A DNA stretch of 64,000 nucleotides from Megalonaias nervosa (Eukaryota > Mollusca > Bivalvia > Unionida > Unionidae), in NCBI GenBank assembly GCA_016617855.1, contig JAECUM010001118.1, positions 23,975 to 87,974 on the forward strand. The letters run 5' to 3'. The notes under the pieces were generated by a model. That model was not told the DNA's origin. It saw nothing but the letters and a program-made list of their open reading frames with translations, and searched no databases. The position numbers were made by a program, and so were the translations under genes. Positions 1 through 10,600 of the stretch are shown in pieces (positions within the stretch are counted from its first letter, which is position 1; every line of letters begins with the position of its first letter).

Positions 1-204
1 TATGCTAGCTACTGCAAGTGACAGATATTACCAAACATGTACAAAGTGTTGCACTAAAACCATTCATTGAACTTCATTATCAGAATCCATTGTATACTAC
101 AGTGATTGCTGACATCATTGTTGCTGGTTACAGTGGTGGGGGTATTGAAAAAATGGTGGAAATTGCTAAGCTTCCTACTCTTGCAAAGAGTTGAAGGAAA
201 CAGA

Positions 205-1067
205 CATCAACTGTATCATATCATTAAGTGTCACACAACAACTGTGTATTACCATTAAGTAACAGACATCATCTGTGTAATATCATTAAGTGTCACACAT
301 CAACTGCAAAACAGCATTAAGTAACAGACATCTACTGTATAATACCATTAAGTAACAGACATCAACTGTGTAATACTATTAAGTAACAGACATCAACTGT
401 GTAATATTGTTCAGTAACAGGCATCAACTGTGTAATATTATTCAGTAACAGACATCAACTGTGTAATACCATTAAGGAACAGACATCAAGTGTGTAATAC
501 CATTAAGGAACAGACATCAACTGTGTAATACCATTAAGTAACAGACATCAACTGTGTAATACCATTAAGGAACAGACATCAAACTGTGTAATACCATTAA
601 GGAACAGACATCAAGTGTGTAATACCATTAAGGAACAGACATCAACTGTGTAATACCATTAAGGAACAGACATCAACTGTGTAATACCATTAAGGAACAG
701 ACATCATGTGTGTAATACCATTAAGTAACAGACATCAAGTGTGTAATACCATTAGGCAACAGACATCAACTGTGTCAGACCATTAAAGAACAGACATCAA
801 CTGTGTCAGACCATTAAGGAACAGACATCAACTGTGTCAGACCATTAAGGAACAGACATCAACTGTGTGATACCATTAAGTAACAGACATCAACTGTGTA
901 ATACCATTAATTAACAGACATCAACTGTGTAATACCATTAAGGAACAGACATCAAGTGTGTAATAACATTAAGTAACAGACATCAACTGTGTAATACCAT
1001 TAAGCAACAGACATCAACTGTATAATACCATTAAGTAACAGACATCATCTGTGTAATACCATTAAGT
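205..1067. repeat. 31-bp minisatellite, about 28 copies
   Basis: Head-to-tail units near GTAACAGACATCAACTGTGT followed by AATACCATTAA. Units vary by single bases (gtaac/ggaac, aactg/aagtg) and one short block replaces 'aatac' with 'cagac'. The array lies in the intron downstream of the last exon seen here. No coding potential is expected from it. Confidence 0.95.
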
Positions 1068-1955
1068 CAAAGTTTGCTCTGAGAAGCTTAATATTACTTT
1101 TTAATCACGTCAGACTTTTGTGATTTGAAAAGATACTGGAACAATGTATTATATTATGTCTCTGTAAATATCAAAAAAGAAAAGTTCACAGAAATGTACA
1201 TTTCAACATTCATAAATATTTTATACATGTGATGAACTATATAGTTTACAGAATGAATTTGAATAAAATTTGCATAGGTGGAATTTACTCTGGAGTGGGC
1301 ACAAACAGACAAAGTGAACTTTGGATTTAGCAATACTAGTATGAAAGTAAATATACTTGGATCACTTTTGTTTTGTAGGTTTGATAGATGTGCTATGTAT
1401 GCAACAGAATGTAAAATGACTGAGGTACATGAACAAGGCTGCAATGTCATTGAGGTACACATGAAAAAAAGGAAATGTCGTGCAGATAAAGCCCACAATG
1501 TTTTACTATACAAGCACAAACTTAGATCTCATCCTGAAATCGACATGGTTTTATTTTGGTGTATTTTCCTTCAACATTTCATGACAAGAGCAATTCTAAA
1601 ACTTGATAGAATGGACTAGGGCTACAAAGTCCTCAAGCCCAAGGTCTCAAAATGTACATTTTTTACTTTTGGATCTAGCTATCTTTATTCCTGCTCCCAA
1701 GTAATGTGGGCTCAGTTTCAATTCAGTTATATCAGATATATTTAAACACACTACCAAGTACTGCATAATATATTTCCTATTATAACCAAGTACAGCACAG
1801 AATAATATGTACAAAGTTTGTGCCCTGATATGCTAGTAATTTCTGTCTCACCTGCTCAAGGAGAAAGCTAGTGGCATACTTATCAAGAATGTTTATTTGC
1901 TCTTTCAAAGTTTTTCAAAGTTGCATATTTAATTGTTATATTCAATTAAAGCTTT
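1068..1955. other. AT-rich intron, nothing recognised
   Basis: Overlapping short open frames exist on both strands here, but none has recognisable protein content. No repeat family was recognised. Confidence 0.5.
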
Positions 1956-1959
1956 TGAA

Positions 1960-1979
1960 TTAGGGTTAGGGTTAGGGTT
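1960..1979. repeat. Interstitial TTAGGG telomere-like repeat
   Basis: Three consecutive TTAGGG units followed by a partial one. They lie about 20 bp from a palindromic MITE. TTAGGG is the usual telomere repeat of molluscs and many other animals. Confidence 0.85.
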
Positions 1980-1997
1980 TGTACACTTGTATACAGA

Positions 1998-2201
1998 ATA
2001 TACTCACAAGTCAAGCTCAAATGCAACCGCAGAGACCCAGATCTGCATTTGCATAATGCTACAGCAGATCTGGGTCTGTGCAGTTTGTTAGGAGTTATCA
2101 GTAGAACAAACAACATAGACCCCAATCTGCCATTGCATAATGCTATAGCAGACCAGGGTCTATGCTGTGTGCAGTTGGACCCCTCATAAGCAAGTATATG
2201 G
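1998..2201. mobile_element. Palindromic MITE (two-hairpin family), copy 1
   Basis: The outer ends are inverted: 'atatactcacaagtcaag' at the left and 'cataagcaagtatat' at the right. Each half also folds on itself around 'gacccagatctgc' / 'gcagatctgggtc'. It is nearly full length compared with the copies at 31.9 and 63.4 kb. No coding capacity. Confidence 0.85.
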
Positions 2202-3195
2202 TGCTATGTGTTCCTGTCTGGACTCCACAAGAAAGCTAAGCAATCAGCATGACTTTTTTTGCAAGATACAGCTTCCTTGGAACTCTCCTTGTAATCTGGC
2301 ATTATTGCAAACTTTTTAGTCTAATTTCATTCAGGAGATGAAAACTTTTTCTTAATCCCTGGGTCTTGGACATATGAACTGAAATTATGCTGGGCCTTGT
2401 CCAATGGCATTTGAATTCCAATATTTCAGTGAAGCTATGCCAAAAATGAAATACAATATAATAATATTATCCCAAATATTCCTTTGAATCAGGCTGATGG
2501 TGTGGAAGATATTCGACTTTCAAAACCTTTAACATATTTGTTGCTGACATTAACTGCTGCCATTACAGCAAGAAAGTAGATATCTCCATCTCAAATAAAA
2601 GGATAATACTCCCAAAATTGACAACTTTGTTAAAACCACTGAATTTGAGATCCTTGTTTTTGTGCTTGGATAGTCCAACTATGGGGTCCTGAGTGTTCCT
2701 ACTGTGTTGAAGGCAGAGCATTCACATGCAGTGTCACATGGATAGAGAGCTTATTCAGAGGTACACAATACCTTTCTTAGAATATATTGCTGTCTCACGA
2801 ACTGAAAAATACCATCATGCATGACAACTTAGAAAAATTAAAAATTATGGCAAAGGAAACTGAAAGTGCAATTATGCTTGTGACAGAAAAGTTGGTGGTT
2901 GTGGTGACATTATCGAAACATGAGAGACATAAAAGCAATGCTGATCACAAAAGTTTGCAATACTAAACAATATAGTACAACAAAACTTTCCTAAGTGGCT
3001 CGCTCTGTGACCAGACTGGTCTCGAATCCTAATGAGGCTGTTCTCATACATATCAAATAACTTTTCAATGGCCACCACCTCTATAAATTATCTAACACAG
3101 TTTGGTCCCAGTGTCTAATTTAAGGATTTTTTAATGTAAATTGGTTTTGTAATTAACCTGCATTTGAGATATTTCATTCCTGATGTTATTGTAAC
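2202..3195. other. Intron sequence, nothing recognised
   Basis: No exon, SINE or tandem repeat was recognised. A 68-codon minus-strand frame near 2.9-3.1 kb has no CLASP or other recognisable content. Confidence 0.4.
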
Positions 3196-3199
3196 GATT

Positions 3200-5065
3200 A
3201 AGTTTGAGGTCTGATCACCACCATGTTCATTTAGGACAAACTATGCATTATCGAAGTCTTTTAGTACGTACCTCATGTCAATATGTCCATCTGTTCAAAT
3301 GAGCAGAGATAAGATTTCAAGATGGCCATCACTGCAGTCACATTGGAGGTCTAACTGACACCATTTTCATTTGGGACCAATGCCATGTGCTAAGAATTTT
3401 TTTGCAGTAAATGCCATGTGTCAGTACAACCCATCTGCCTTGGCGAAATAGCACAAGCAAGATTTTCAAGACTGCAGCCAAAACTGAGTCTGATCACATC
3501 ATTCTGATTTAGGAGCAACTATGAATCGTATAATTCTTTTAGTGAAAAGCTCATATCGATACAAAAATCTGTTCAAGAGAAATTGTGGTAAGATTTTCAG
3601 TGTTACATTCAGGTTTGTCTTGGAGAGGATCAAGTGGTACATGTCCTTTCAAAAAGTGGGCCATCTATTGGTTAGCTTAGCAAAAATATGCAAACAAGTT
3701 TTGATTGCTACATAAAATATAAGCACCTGTATTAAAAAGAAAAGAAAAAGTCAATTTTCTGAAGAAAACTTGTTGATGTGACTGTGACTAATCATTCTCG
3801 TGAACATAAAGAATGGTCAGTGATATGGAAAGATTTCCTGCCAGTTCTTTGGCAAAGCAATACAGAATGCATGGCATTCTACTGCAAATGTGAAACAAGA
3901 GTCCCTTAAAGGGGCTAATGTTCAACTGTCAAATGAATTTTTAGGAATCTCAAGATATAATCAATTGTTCTTATTGACTGCTGCATGTTAAAAACAGATC
4001 TGATATTCTGAATTTTCAGGTTGGACATGGTGGCCATACTGAATGTAAGACTGACACCATTTTCAATTGGGACAAGTCAGGCAGCATAAAAAGTCTTTTG
4101 GTGAAAATACCACATTGATATGATTGTCCATTAAGGAGGAGTAGCTATAACAAAATTGCCAAGATGGCCACCACATCAGCCATGATGGGTATCAAATCTG
4201 CATCATTTTATTTGGGTTGGTTTGGTTTTGTGGGGTTTATGGCAACATTTCAGCCAATAACAGGCTATACATGGTGGCCAGTACATTTTGCAGAAGAACT
4301 CTGGTTGAACCAACAACCCATGGGAAGCTGCTGGCAAGATCTCACATACCCACATTGATCTTGCCAAAACTTGAACTTATGCAGAAAGAGGTGAGATGTG
4401 TGAGTGATCTGTTAAGGTTAGTACCTTAGATCACTTAGCCACCCAGGTCCCCTCATTTCATTTGTGACCAACTAGACATCATAAAAAGTATAGAGAAAAT
4501 CCCCATGTTGTAATGACCATCAGTATTGGACAAGTAGTGACATGATTTTCATGATGGCCTCTATGGTGATCGTATCAGAAGTCTGTTTGGCATCAATTTG
4601 ATGCAGGGCTACATATTGTAGAAAGTCTTTCAGTGAAATCCTATGTTGATACAATCATCTGATCAGGAGGAGTAGCAATCACAGGATTTTCAAGACAGCT
4701 ACCATAGCAGTCACAATGGATGTCATACTGTCAAAAAAAATTTTATTTAGGACCAACTGGACATGATAAGAAGTCTTTCAGTGAAAACTGAATATTGATA
4801 TGACCATATCTATTCATGAAAAACAGCTAAAGCAAGATTTTAAACATGGTCACCATGGCAGCCATATTGAATGTCCATGGAGTACCATTTTAATTTAGGA
4901 CCAACTAGTCCCTGCGTTGAAGGCCTGTGCAAGTTTCATGGAAGTCTTCCCAGCAGTTTTGATGAAGTAGTGATAGTAAATTGTGCTGGTGGATGGACAA
5001 ATGGACAGATGCCAGACAACAGGCCATCATGTACTCTTCTGGTCCAATTGGAGCTAAAAATTCTC
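3200..5065 (+). repeat. Degenerate periodic repeat, family P1 (about 140-150 bp units)
   Basis: Recurring phrases such as 'caccattttcatttaggacc', 'agtcttttagtgaaaa', 'tgttgatatgacca' and 'caagattttcaagatgg' return about every 140 to 150 bp. The block ends in 'gtttcatggaagtctt' and a 'gatggacaaatggacagatg' tail. A piece starting 'acaagagtcccttaaa' (3897) looks like the 5' module of the same family. The block is interrupted by a minus-strand SINE at about 4206-4455. Confidence 0.75.
4206..4455 (-). mobile_element. tRNA-derived SINE, family C, degraded
   Basis: Reverse complement of the family C element at 29.9 kb. The inner part carries 'aacaggctatacatggtggc' and 'gcttctcatggg'-like phrases (here inverted). 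The A-box end lies near 4440 and has decayed. Confidence 0.7.
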
Positions 5066-5990
5066 AATTAATAATACATTATATGAGCACAGACTTGAGA
5101 AAACATTCCTTCAGACATTATAACTTTAACAGAAAAATCGGATACAAGAAATAAGAATTTCCAAGATCATGTTTTTTCATTATGCATTCAACCCATCGAA
5201 TCCAAATTAATATTCATATTTGTGATAAGTATAAACTGCAGTATATTCAGGAATATATATAAACTGCAAAATTTAAGTAATTATTGCTCTTTTTAAAAAA
5301 ACAAAATCTCAAACTTTCATTTTTATATCCAAAAGGATAATGTGTATATATGGAAACAACTCTTCTTTAGCAAATTCAAGTAAAAATATAGAAACATGAA
5401 GCAGTTCATGAAACGCTATTTGGAACACTATGCCTTGCCCACATGTCATCTGTACCCACCCCTGCATATAGCTTATACATAAAACAATTAAGTTGCAAAA
5501 GATGGCGCTCACATTGTTGCCAGCAGAAAAGTGACACATATATCTTGTCTTTACTTCACATAAAAGACTGGAGGGAAAAAAAGAAAGAAAAATTTCAGAT
5601 TTTAAAAAGCTGAGTTCAGACAGGTTTTTATGACTGAATAATTTGGTTAATGACAACAAAGTGACAATATCAAATACATGGTCTCAGGTACCGTATAAGC
5701 TGGGGTGGAGAGACAACACACCCATCTTTCAGTATCAGAGGAAGCCTTTGCAAGCAGCAAATGAAATAAGCAACACCAACATTAGATACAATGCAAAAAT
5801 TAAAAACATCCATTCTGATATTTTTCTCAATACAATAATTTCTTCATACATTTGAAAAAACATGCTTGAAACTTGTATAAAATTTACCTCAAGCAACAGG
5901 CAGGGAAAACAGATCCTCTTACTTAAACAGATTTGAAAATTTATATTTTCTGAAGTTTTAATTTAGATGTTTAAGGTATTAAATCTTAAA
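5066..5990. other. Intron sequence, nothing recognised
   Basis: A/T-rich. No exon or named repeat was recognised. Open frames on both strands near 5.3-5.86 kb look accidental. Confidence 0.4.
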
Positions 5991-5992
5991 GA

Positions 5993-6262
5993 TTAGTCCC
6001 TTGAGGTGACTGATGATCTACCTTATCAAAGGTAAACAAGAGTCCTTTGAGGAGACTGATGTTCTGCCTTATCAGAGGAAAACAAGAGTCCTTTGAGGAG
6101 ACTGATGTTCTGCCTTATCAGAGGAAAACAAGGGTCACTTGAAGGGACTAATAATCTACCTTATCAAAAGAAAATGAGTCCCTCGGAGGGACCAATGATC
6201 TAACTTATAAAAGGAAAATAACAGCCCCTATAAGGGACTGTTGATCTATCTTATCAAAGGAA
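5993..6262. repeat. 46-bp minisatellite (ACAAGAGTCC...), about 5-6 copies
   Basis: Units resemble 'acaagagtcctttgaggaga' followed by 'ctgatgttctgccttatcag' and 'aggaaa'. The unit matches the 5' module of the dispersed family P1 seen at 3.9, 8.1, 32.9 and 62.3 kb. Confidence 0.85.
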
Positions 6263-6735
6263 AAAAAACCCCACCTTATTTACTTGTGCAAGCTCGGACA
6301 AACTGTATCTAAAGGTTAAGAATAATCCTGCACTGGGACTGGTAAACTACTTTTCTTTTCTTACATATAAATGTCCACTGCTATGATTGGAAGTTGTGGG
6401 TGTTATAATAATTATATCTTGGAAATGGATGGACAATACAAATGTTTTGAAAGGCTGAAAATAGATAATCCTAACCCTTTGGTTCATCTATTCAAATTCT
6501 AGACCTATTATGGATGGAAATACATCAATTTTGTCTTCATGTCGTAAGTAATACTCTAGTTATATCTATAATTATATATTATTCATATTAGTGTTTTAGT
6601 GACAGCCATTTGTACTGCTGTATGTATACCTCATGTATGTTCTGGTGACAAAGACATTTGTTGACCCTTGTGATTCTTCGTGGCTTCTCTTTTGGACATA
6701 TGCATCAGTCTTTTCTTGCTTGAGTGAATGATTGA
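6263..6735. other. Intron sequence, nothing recognised
   Basis: No exon or named repeat was recognised. Confidence 0.4.
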
Positions 6736-6736
6736 T

Positions 6737-6965
6737 CATGGTTTTTGGGATTTAATGCCATTTTTTTCAGCACACAATAGGCCATACATGGCAGCCAGTA
6801 TATTTAGTGAAGGAACAACCTGGGAAGACCCAGAACCAATATCCCACCCGAAGCTACTGGCAAGCTTTCCCACATACCATGTTTGTTGAGCCAAGACTAG
6901 AACCCACACAGACAGAGGTTTGATGTATGAGTGATTTGTAAAGGAAAGCACCACCCTGGGCCCCT
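6737..6965 (-). mobile_element. tRNA-derived SINE, family C
   Basis: Inverted family C copy. It holds 'ggccatacatggcagccagt' and the SINE tail side 'gggatttaatgccatttttt' at its low end. The tRNA-like head, with a weakened B box ('agactagaacccacac'), is at its high end. Confidence 0.85.
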
Positions 6966-7129
6966 AAGGTGAATGGACAGTAGCACTCTGATCAGCAAAC
7001 TTTGAATACTTCCCATTCAACAAGTTAGGTCTTTGCTTTACCATTAACTTCTCTTTTTTTAATTATACACTCTTATGGCTGTCTTCAGATTACTTCAGGC
7101 AAACTGCACATGCTCAGATCTGCCAGTGC

Positions 7130-7460
7130 ATTATGAGTGTGTGTGTGTGTTTTGGATTTTTAACATAGCTTTAACAATTATTCAGTCATATTGATATGAT
7201 GTCTGTAGTGTGATAGTTTACAGTGATGTCTAGCACTTAGGCATCATGCCACAGACATTTAGCATCATGTCCCACCCAGCCACATTATCCCAACACCAGA
7301 CCGGCAAGTCCTAACACTAACCTCTTAATGCTGAGTGCAAAGCAAGGCAGCTGCTAGTACCAGTTTTTAAAGTCTTTGGTATAACGTGGCCAGGGTCCGA
7401 ACCCGTGACCTCCTGCATCGGAGGCAGACACTCAAACCATTAGTCCACTGAAGACGTCGC
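7130..7460 (-). mobile_element. tRNA-derived SINE, family B, near full length, (CA)n tail
   Basis: Read on the minus strand, the head begins around 7455 with an A-box-like 'gtggactaatggtttgagtg' and a B box 'gggttcggaccct'. The body contains 'gggataatgtggctgggtgg' and 'tagacatcactgtaaact'. It ends in a (CA)n tail at about 7137-7150. The same family occurs at 27.07, 27.37, 40.8 and 54.1 kb. Confidence 0.88.
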
Positions 7461-7565
7461 AGTGCATTCTGAGAGGGCAGATAGGAGTCTATGCAATTTG
7501 CTGTTGGATCTGAGATACCCATACATTCTTGCATGGTAAAACATGTAACACTGAACATTGCTTAC

Positions 7566-7676
7566 CTCTGATGTTCGCCCATATGAACTTAAGGACCTTT
7601 CTGAACACACACTGGAAGTTTCACTGGCAGCATCATCAGAATCATAGCTCTCATGACGTTTCCTTAGAGGTTGTTT
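7566..7676 (-). CDS. CLASP: CLASP exon 16: linker just before TOG3
   Basis: 111 nt, phase 0 at both ends, 37 codons. The acceptor is TTTTTCAG and the donor is GTAAGC. The peptide RKRHESYDSDDAASE followed by SSVCSERS matches the vertebrate CLASP segment that runs ESYGMHSDDDANSD to CSERSYSS. In vertebrates the next residues start TOG3; no TOG3 exon was seen between here and the left edge, so the gene continues beyond position 1. The segment is basic, then acidic and Ser-rich, and probably disordered. Confidence 0.96.
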
Positions 7677-10600
7677 CTGAAAAACATAAATTACATCATA
7701 CAAGTATCAAAGATATCATACCTGCTATTAATATACCATATCACACAGAATACACTAATATCAATTTTGTACTAACAATTAAATCTCCACTGGGGGGTGG
7801 GGTTTACATAGTTTATTATGACTGAAACACACAGAGTAATTCCAATAATAACAAAATATATACACAGACCTTACTTACAATATTCATTTTACTTTACCAA
7901 TGTACCTGCCAATGTTCAAGGCAGTGTTGGGTGTTTTTTAACATTCCAAAAACGTTTTGTGGTAAATGCAGTGAGGGGGTGGGGGTGGGTGAGTTAAATG
8001 CATGTGACTCAAAAGTTACAATATACAATTGAGAAAAAGATTTTTCACATATACTCTAAATTACATATCTGACTAAATGAAAACAAAAAGCTTCCTTTTT
8101 TTAAGCATTTATTACACCTTCAAACAAACAAGAGTCCCTTAGAGGGCCTGAAACTCTACTGTTTGATAAAAATAATTTCCTGCATTTCAAGTTGACACCA
8201 TTTCTTTCTTTTATCTGCTGAGCATGGAAATCATGATATTTTTGAGCAACAAGATTTTCAAAATATCCACTGTGGCAGCCAATGTAAGATCACTAGATAC
8301 TACTAAAACGCTTTTGGTGAAAACCCCATGTCCATTTGGGCAAATCAGTCCCCATGTCCATTTGGGGCAAATCAGTTCCCATGTCCATTTGGGGCAAATC
8401 AGTTTCAAGGTTTTCAGCATGTTCATTGTGGCAGCCATATTTAAGATCAGATTCTCATTCATTCAGGATCAATTTGATATCATAATTTGTATTCTGCTGA
8501 AAAGCCCATGTCGATACAGCTTTCCATTTACAAGCAGTAACAATAATAAGATTTTCAAAATGGCTGCCATGATTACCGTACTGAAGTCAAATTGGTATCA
8601 TTTTCATTTAGTACTTCTGGTGAAATGACTTTCCATCAAGGAGGTATAGTAATAACATTTTCAAGATGTGGAGGCAATATTGGATAAGAAATCGTCAAAC
8701 ATTTTTTTCAAAACCAACTAGACACCAAAGAGGTCTTCTGGTGAAAATCCCATGCTGATATGACCTTCCATTCAGATGGAGTAGCAATGAGAAGATTTTT
8801 AGGAAGGCTGCTGTGGTAGCCATACAAATATCAGATTGACACCATTTTAGGACCAATTAAACATCTAAAGTCGTTAAGTGAAAACCCCCACTTGATATGA
8901 CTTTCCATTTGTGTTCAGTAGCAATAAGATTTTCAAGATGGCCCCTGTAATCTGGATCTCCTAGCAGCAGCATTTTCTCTTAGGACCAACTAGACTTTGG
9001 CATGAATGTGCATGTAAAGTTTCATGGCAATCTTCAAAGTAGTTTATGAGGAGTAGTGATAATATATGTGTGGTAAGGGAAGGACAAATGCATACATGGA
9101 TGCCAAAGTGATTGCAATAGAAAGGCACGATCAATTGAATTTAAAAAATATTAATTGGTAGTAAACAAACTATTTCATGGAAATCAAATTTTACATTAAT
9201 ATACAATGGATATAATTTTGAGGATATTCATCAACCACAAATATTTCTGAAGAACAAACCTCTGAGAAGTGAAAATAATGTTATTTATTTTCATTGTTTA
9301 CTTCACAGAGCTAGAAATATGCTCATAGAACATGGTGATGTTCCAACACAGAACCTGAAATTTACCAAACACAAAACTGAAACAAAGTGTCCGAGACAGA
9401 CATGGACAAACATGGACAACACCCTATACCTTTCCACTGTAGTAGTGGGGCTTGAAAAAAGACTTTTGTTTTGGTACTTATATTCATGCATTAGGAATGG
9501 TGTCCGGACATCATTTTCACAGATGCTCATTCCATCTGGGCTCTTAAAATTTGCATTGTTTTTACAACCACAAAATCCATGGTATTTAATATCTCTTCCC
9601 CCCCCCCCTTGCACAAAACAAATTCCACAGTAATACGGCATTATTGCTGTTTTATAAATACCATAGACTTTGAAATGATTCACATGAAAGATTCTTAAAA
9701 TTTCTTCTGACACATGGTTCACACAGCCCACTGAAAGTTACTTTGCAAGGAGTTTTCAGAGTTTTCAAGGATTTCTATTAAAACAAATTTTCAATGACTT
9801 CTAAAAGTTTTCAACAGTATTTTACTTACTAAAATTAAACTTTCTCCATCTGTTACTTTCTTTATCACTGCATACATATTACAAGCAGAAAGATGAAGAA
9901 AAAAAAACAAATTACCAATTAGCATATTATTACACCAAAGGGATGTTACCCCTTCAGGGAACTACTGCTGCATCATGTGTCATCTGATACCATTTTATTT
10001 ATTGACTATTTTTGAAAAACACGTAAATAACAAAACTTCTGGATTTTTTGCAATACATTTTATTCAGTTTTAATTTTTCAGTATTCCCTTGGATAAATTC
10101 AATATGTTCGGGGAAGACTGCAAAGGAGTTTTTAAAAAAATTAAAATACTTTTCATGGATAAAGACTAACTTTTTAGAAGATCGAGGAGTTTTCAAGGCA
10201 ACCCCTCATATGCAAGGATTTGTCAAGGTTGTATGAAACATGTAATAAGCTCATGACTTGTTATGACCCCTTGTGTCACTTATACATTGCATGTGTCCCA
10301 TGATTAACCATATGATCCCCATTTTGCAACTGATCTAAACTTATTTAAATTTCACACTATCAAAAAAACAATATGCAAGAAATATATTTTACAACTAGAT
10401 ATGATAAGAATTGTTTTTTTATAAGATATTTAAAACTTTGGCAGAGTTTGCTTGATCAAGAGGGGCTAACTTACCAAGGCATCAGCCAAAGCTTCTTCAG
10501 TTTCCTGACCTGGTTTAAGTAATCTTTGTGCCATGGCAGAACCTAAAATCACAAAGAAAATGGCTTAGCTTTCGTTGTTCAATGTTAGCTCAGTTGGTAG

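Noticed and set aside
205..1067. CRISPR-like array (similarly 11.9-13.4, 14.9-18.5, 34.8-35.2 and 48.0-48.9 kb)
   Set aside because: Units follow each other without unique spacers and the surroundings are eukaryotic introns. These are minisatellites.
1154..1619. Overlapping 121- and 113-codon frames on opposite strands
   Set aside because: Composition looks random, there is no domain, and they are in the intron.
2872..3078. Minus-strand frame as the missing TOG3 exon
   Set aside because: There is no TOG3-like sequence (no WSERKEGL-type helix) and no fitting splice sites in phase 0.
9303..9731. 142-codon minus-strand open frame, with a 104-codon frame opposite
   Set aside because: It contains a Gly run from a C10 tract, no recognisable domain, and no splice context joining it to CLASP.
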